Assembly (NCBI GenBank): GCA_903871605.1
Contig: CAIQHF010000012.1
Coordinates: 62,001 to 126,000, forward strand
Direction of reading: 5' to 3'
Source of the DNA: an uncultured Sphingomonadaceae bacterium
GTDB taxonomy: Bacteria > Pseudomonadota > Alphaproteobacteria > Sphingomonadales > Sphingomonadaceae
DNA length: 64,000 nt
Positions 63,603 to 64,000 of this stretch are shown here, in pieces; the stretch's first letter is position 1; each line of letters opens with the position of its first letter. A program made the position numbers and the translations under genes. Below the pieces are notes generated by a model. It searched no databases, had not been told where the DNA came from, and saw nothing but the letters and a program-made list of their open reading frames with translations.

Positions 63603-64000
63603 TCAGCCCGCCGTCGCCACCGCCGCGCCCGGCTTCATGCTGAACAGAATGCGGTCGTCCTTGCCGAAGCCGCGATACCAGATCACCGCGCCGTAGCCGG
63701 CGAGGATCGCGGGCACGCCGAGCGCGAGCTCGAGCCACTCGGGCAGCCATGTCGCCAGCACGCCGATGACCGTCCCGACCGCGACGGCGGGGACCAGCGG
63801 CCAGCGCCAGCCATTGACGCGCGCCTTAAGCAATCGGCGGAGCAGCCGCGCCTTGGCGACCGAGGCCATGCCCAAAGCGACGATCAGCGCGATCGCCGGA
63901 CCTGCCGCGGCGAAGACGTCGTCGCGGATGTCGGCGACCGGATGGAAGGCACGGATCGCGTAGATCAGCACGACCGACAGCACGGTCTGCACGCAGATCA
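63603..64000 (-). CDS. C-terminal part of a polysaccharide flippase-like membrane protein (cut by window edge)
   Basis: The last 130 or so residues of an integral membrane protein whose start lies beyond the right edge; the frame stays open to base 64000. It contains three or four hydrophobic helices (VLSVVLIYAIRAF, AGPAIALIVALGMASVA, PLVPAVAVGTVIGVLATWL and LGVPAILAGYGAVIWYRG). The pattern and the short cytosolic tail resemble the C-terminal helices of Wzx/EpsK-type lipopolysaccharide or exopolysaccharide exporters, but this is a weak assignment. The TGA stop is at 63603-63605. Confidence 0.7.
   Translation of the reverse strand, partial: ICVQTVLSVVLIYAIRAFHPVADIRDDVFAAAGPAIALIVALGMASVAKARLLRRLLKARVNGWRWPLVPAVAVGTVIGVLATWLPEWLELALGVPAILAGYGAVIWYRGFGKDDRILFSMKPGAAVATAG

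Noticed and set aside
1-64000. CRISPR array, prophage, integron or insertion sequence
   Set aside because: No direct-repeat/spacer pattern, integrase, transposase or phage structural gene was found. The only repeats are paired palindromes and one short tandem repeat.

Overview
The window is about 64 kb of very GC-rich chromosomal DNA from an alphaproteobacterium, most probably a sphingomonad (Sphingomonas or a close relative). That rests on several things read together: gene content and protein style (CarD, DUF1489, a COQ9-family protein, an SDHAF4-like DUF1674 protein, a single RFKD-type Rel/Spo enzyme, a CDC48-type AAA ATPase, a mitofilin-domain protein in the hem operon), GTG/TTG starts, and many paired palindromic intergenic repeats. 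There is no rRNA, prophage, insertion sequence, plasmid module or CRISPR array. The region looks like core chromosome, densely packed, with many 1-10 nt gene overlaps. Both ends are cut: a C-terminal stub at the left edge and a membrane-protein C-terminus at the right edge.

Layout. 1-1.2 kb: gene stub, tRNA-Phe(GAA) with a likely promoter, and a ParA-type ATPase. 1.2-7.8 kb: histidine utilisation genes, hutF divergent from hutI-hutH-hutG-hutU, encoding histidine to glutamate through formiminoglutamate deiminase; no hutC repressor is present. 8-13.6 kb: DUF72 protein, NhaA antiporter, ssb just downstream of feoA-feoB (Fur-like box upstream), and a COQ9-family protein. 13.6-15.7 kb: EamA transporter and an old-yellow-enzyme reductase. 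15.8-20.6 kb: gltX, a small membrane protein, then ribD-ribE-ribBA-ribH, with a degenerate GTP cyclohydrolase II half in RibBA. 20.7-26.1 kb: prs and the Entner-Doudoroff entry genes zwf-pgl-edd; edd carries an in-frame 20-codon insertion that looks like one of the local palindromic repeats.

26.2-30.8 kb: histidine-rich CDF metal exporter, DUF952 protein, bifunctional (p)ppGpp enzyme, HxlR-type regulator, RNA polymerase omega. 30.9-33.2 kb: a phospholipase D/cardiolipin-synthase-like protein converging on a PmtA-like methyltransferase, then a small monooxygenase-fold protein. 33.2-39.4 kb: CDC48-type AAA ATPase, a candidate small RNA with a clear intrinsic terminator, a LysR regulator, a cyclophilin, MgtE and a DUF1489 protein. 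39.5-46.5 kb: two tandem 238-residue DUF2807-like exported proteins, carD, fdxA, an S4 RNA-binding protein, a SUV3-like helicase and an M23 peptidase.

46.6-52.6 kb: HerA-like ATPase, the TIGR02186/TauE pair, and a membrane glycosyltransferase translationally coupled to a putative outer-membrane beta-barrel, which resembles a cut-down NfrB/NfrA-type glycan system. 52.7-55.7 kb: MarR regulator converging on hemC-hemD-mitofilin. 55.7-64 kb: tsaD-gpsA, SDHAF4-like protein, rsmB, rpe, heparinase II/III-like protein, purH and a partial polysaccharide flippase-like protein.

The points most worth a second look are the repeat-derived insertion in edd, the glycosyltransferase/beta-barrel pair, the candidate small RNA at about 35.62-35.70 kb, the RibBA half without catalytic residues, the hem-mitofilin operon and the tandem DUF2807-like genes with a hexanucleotide repeat in the signal peptide.
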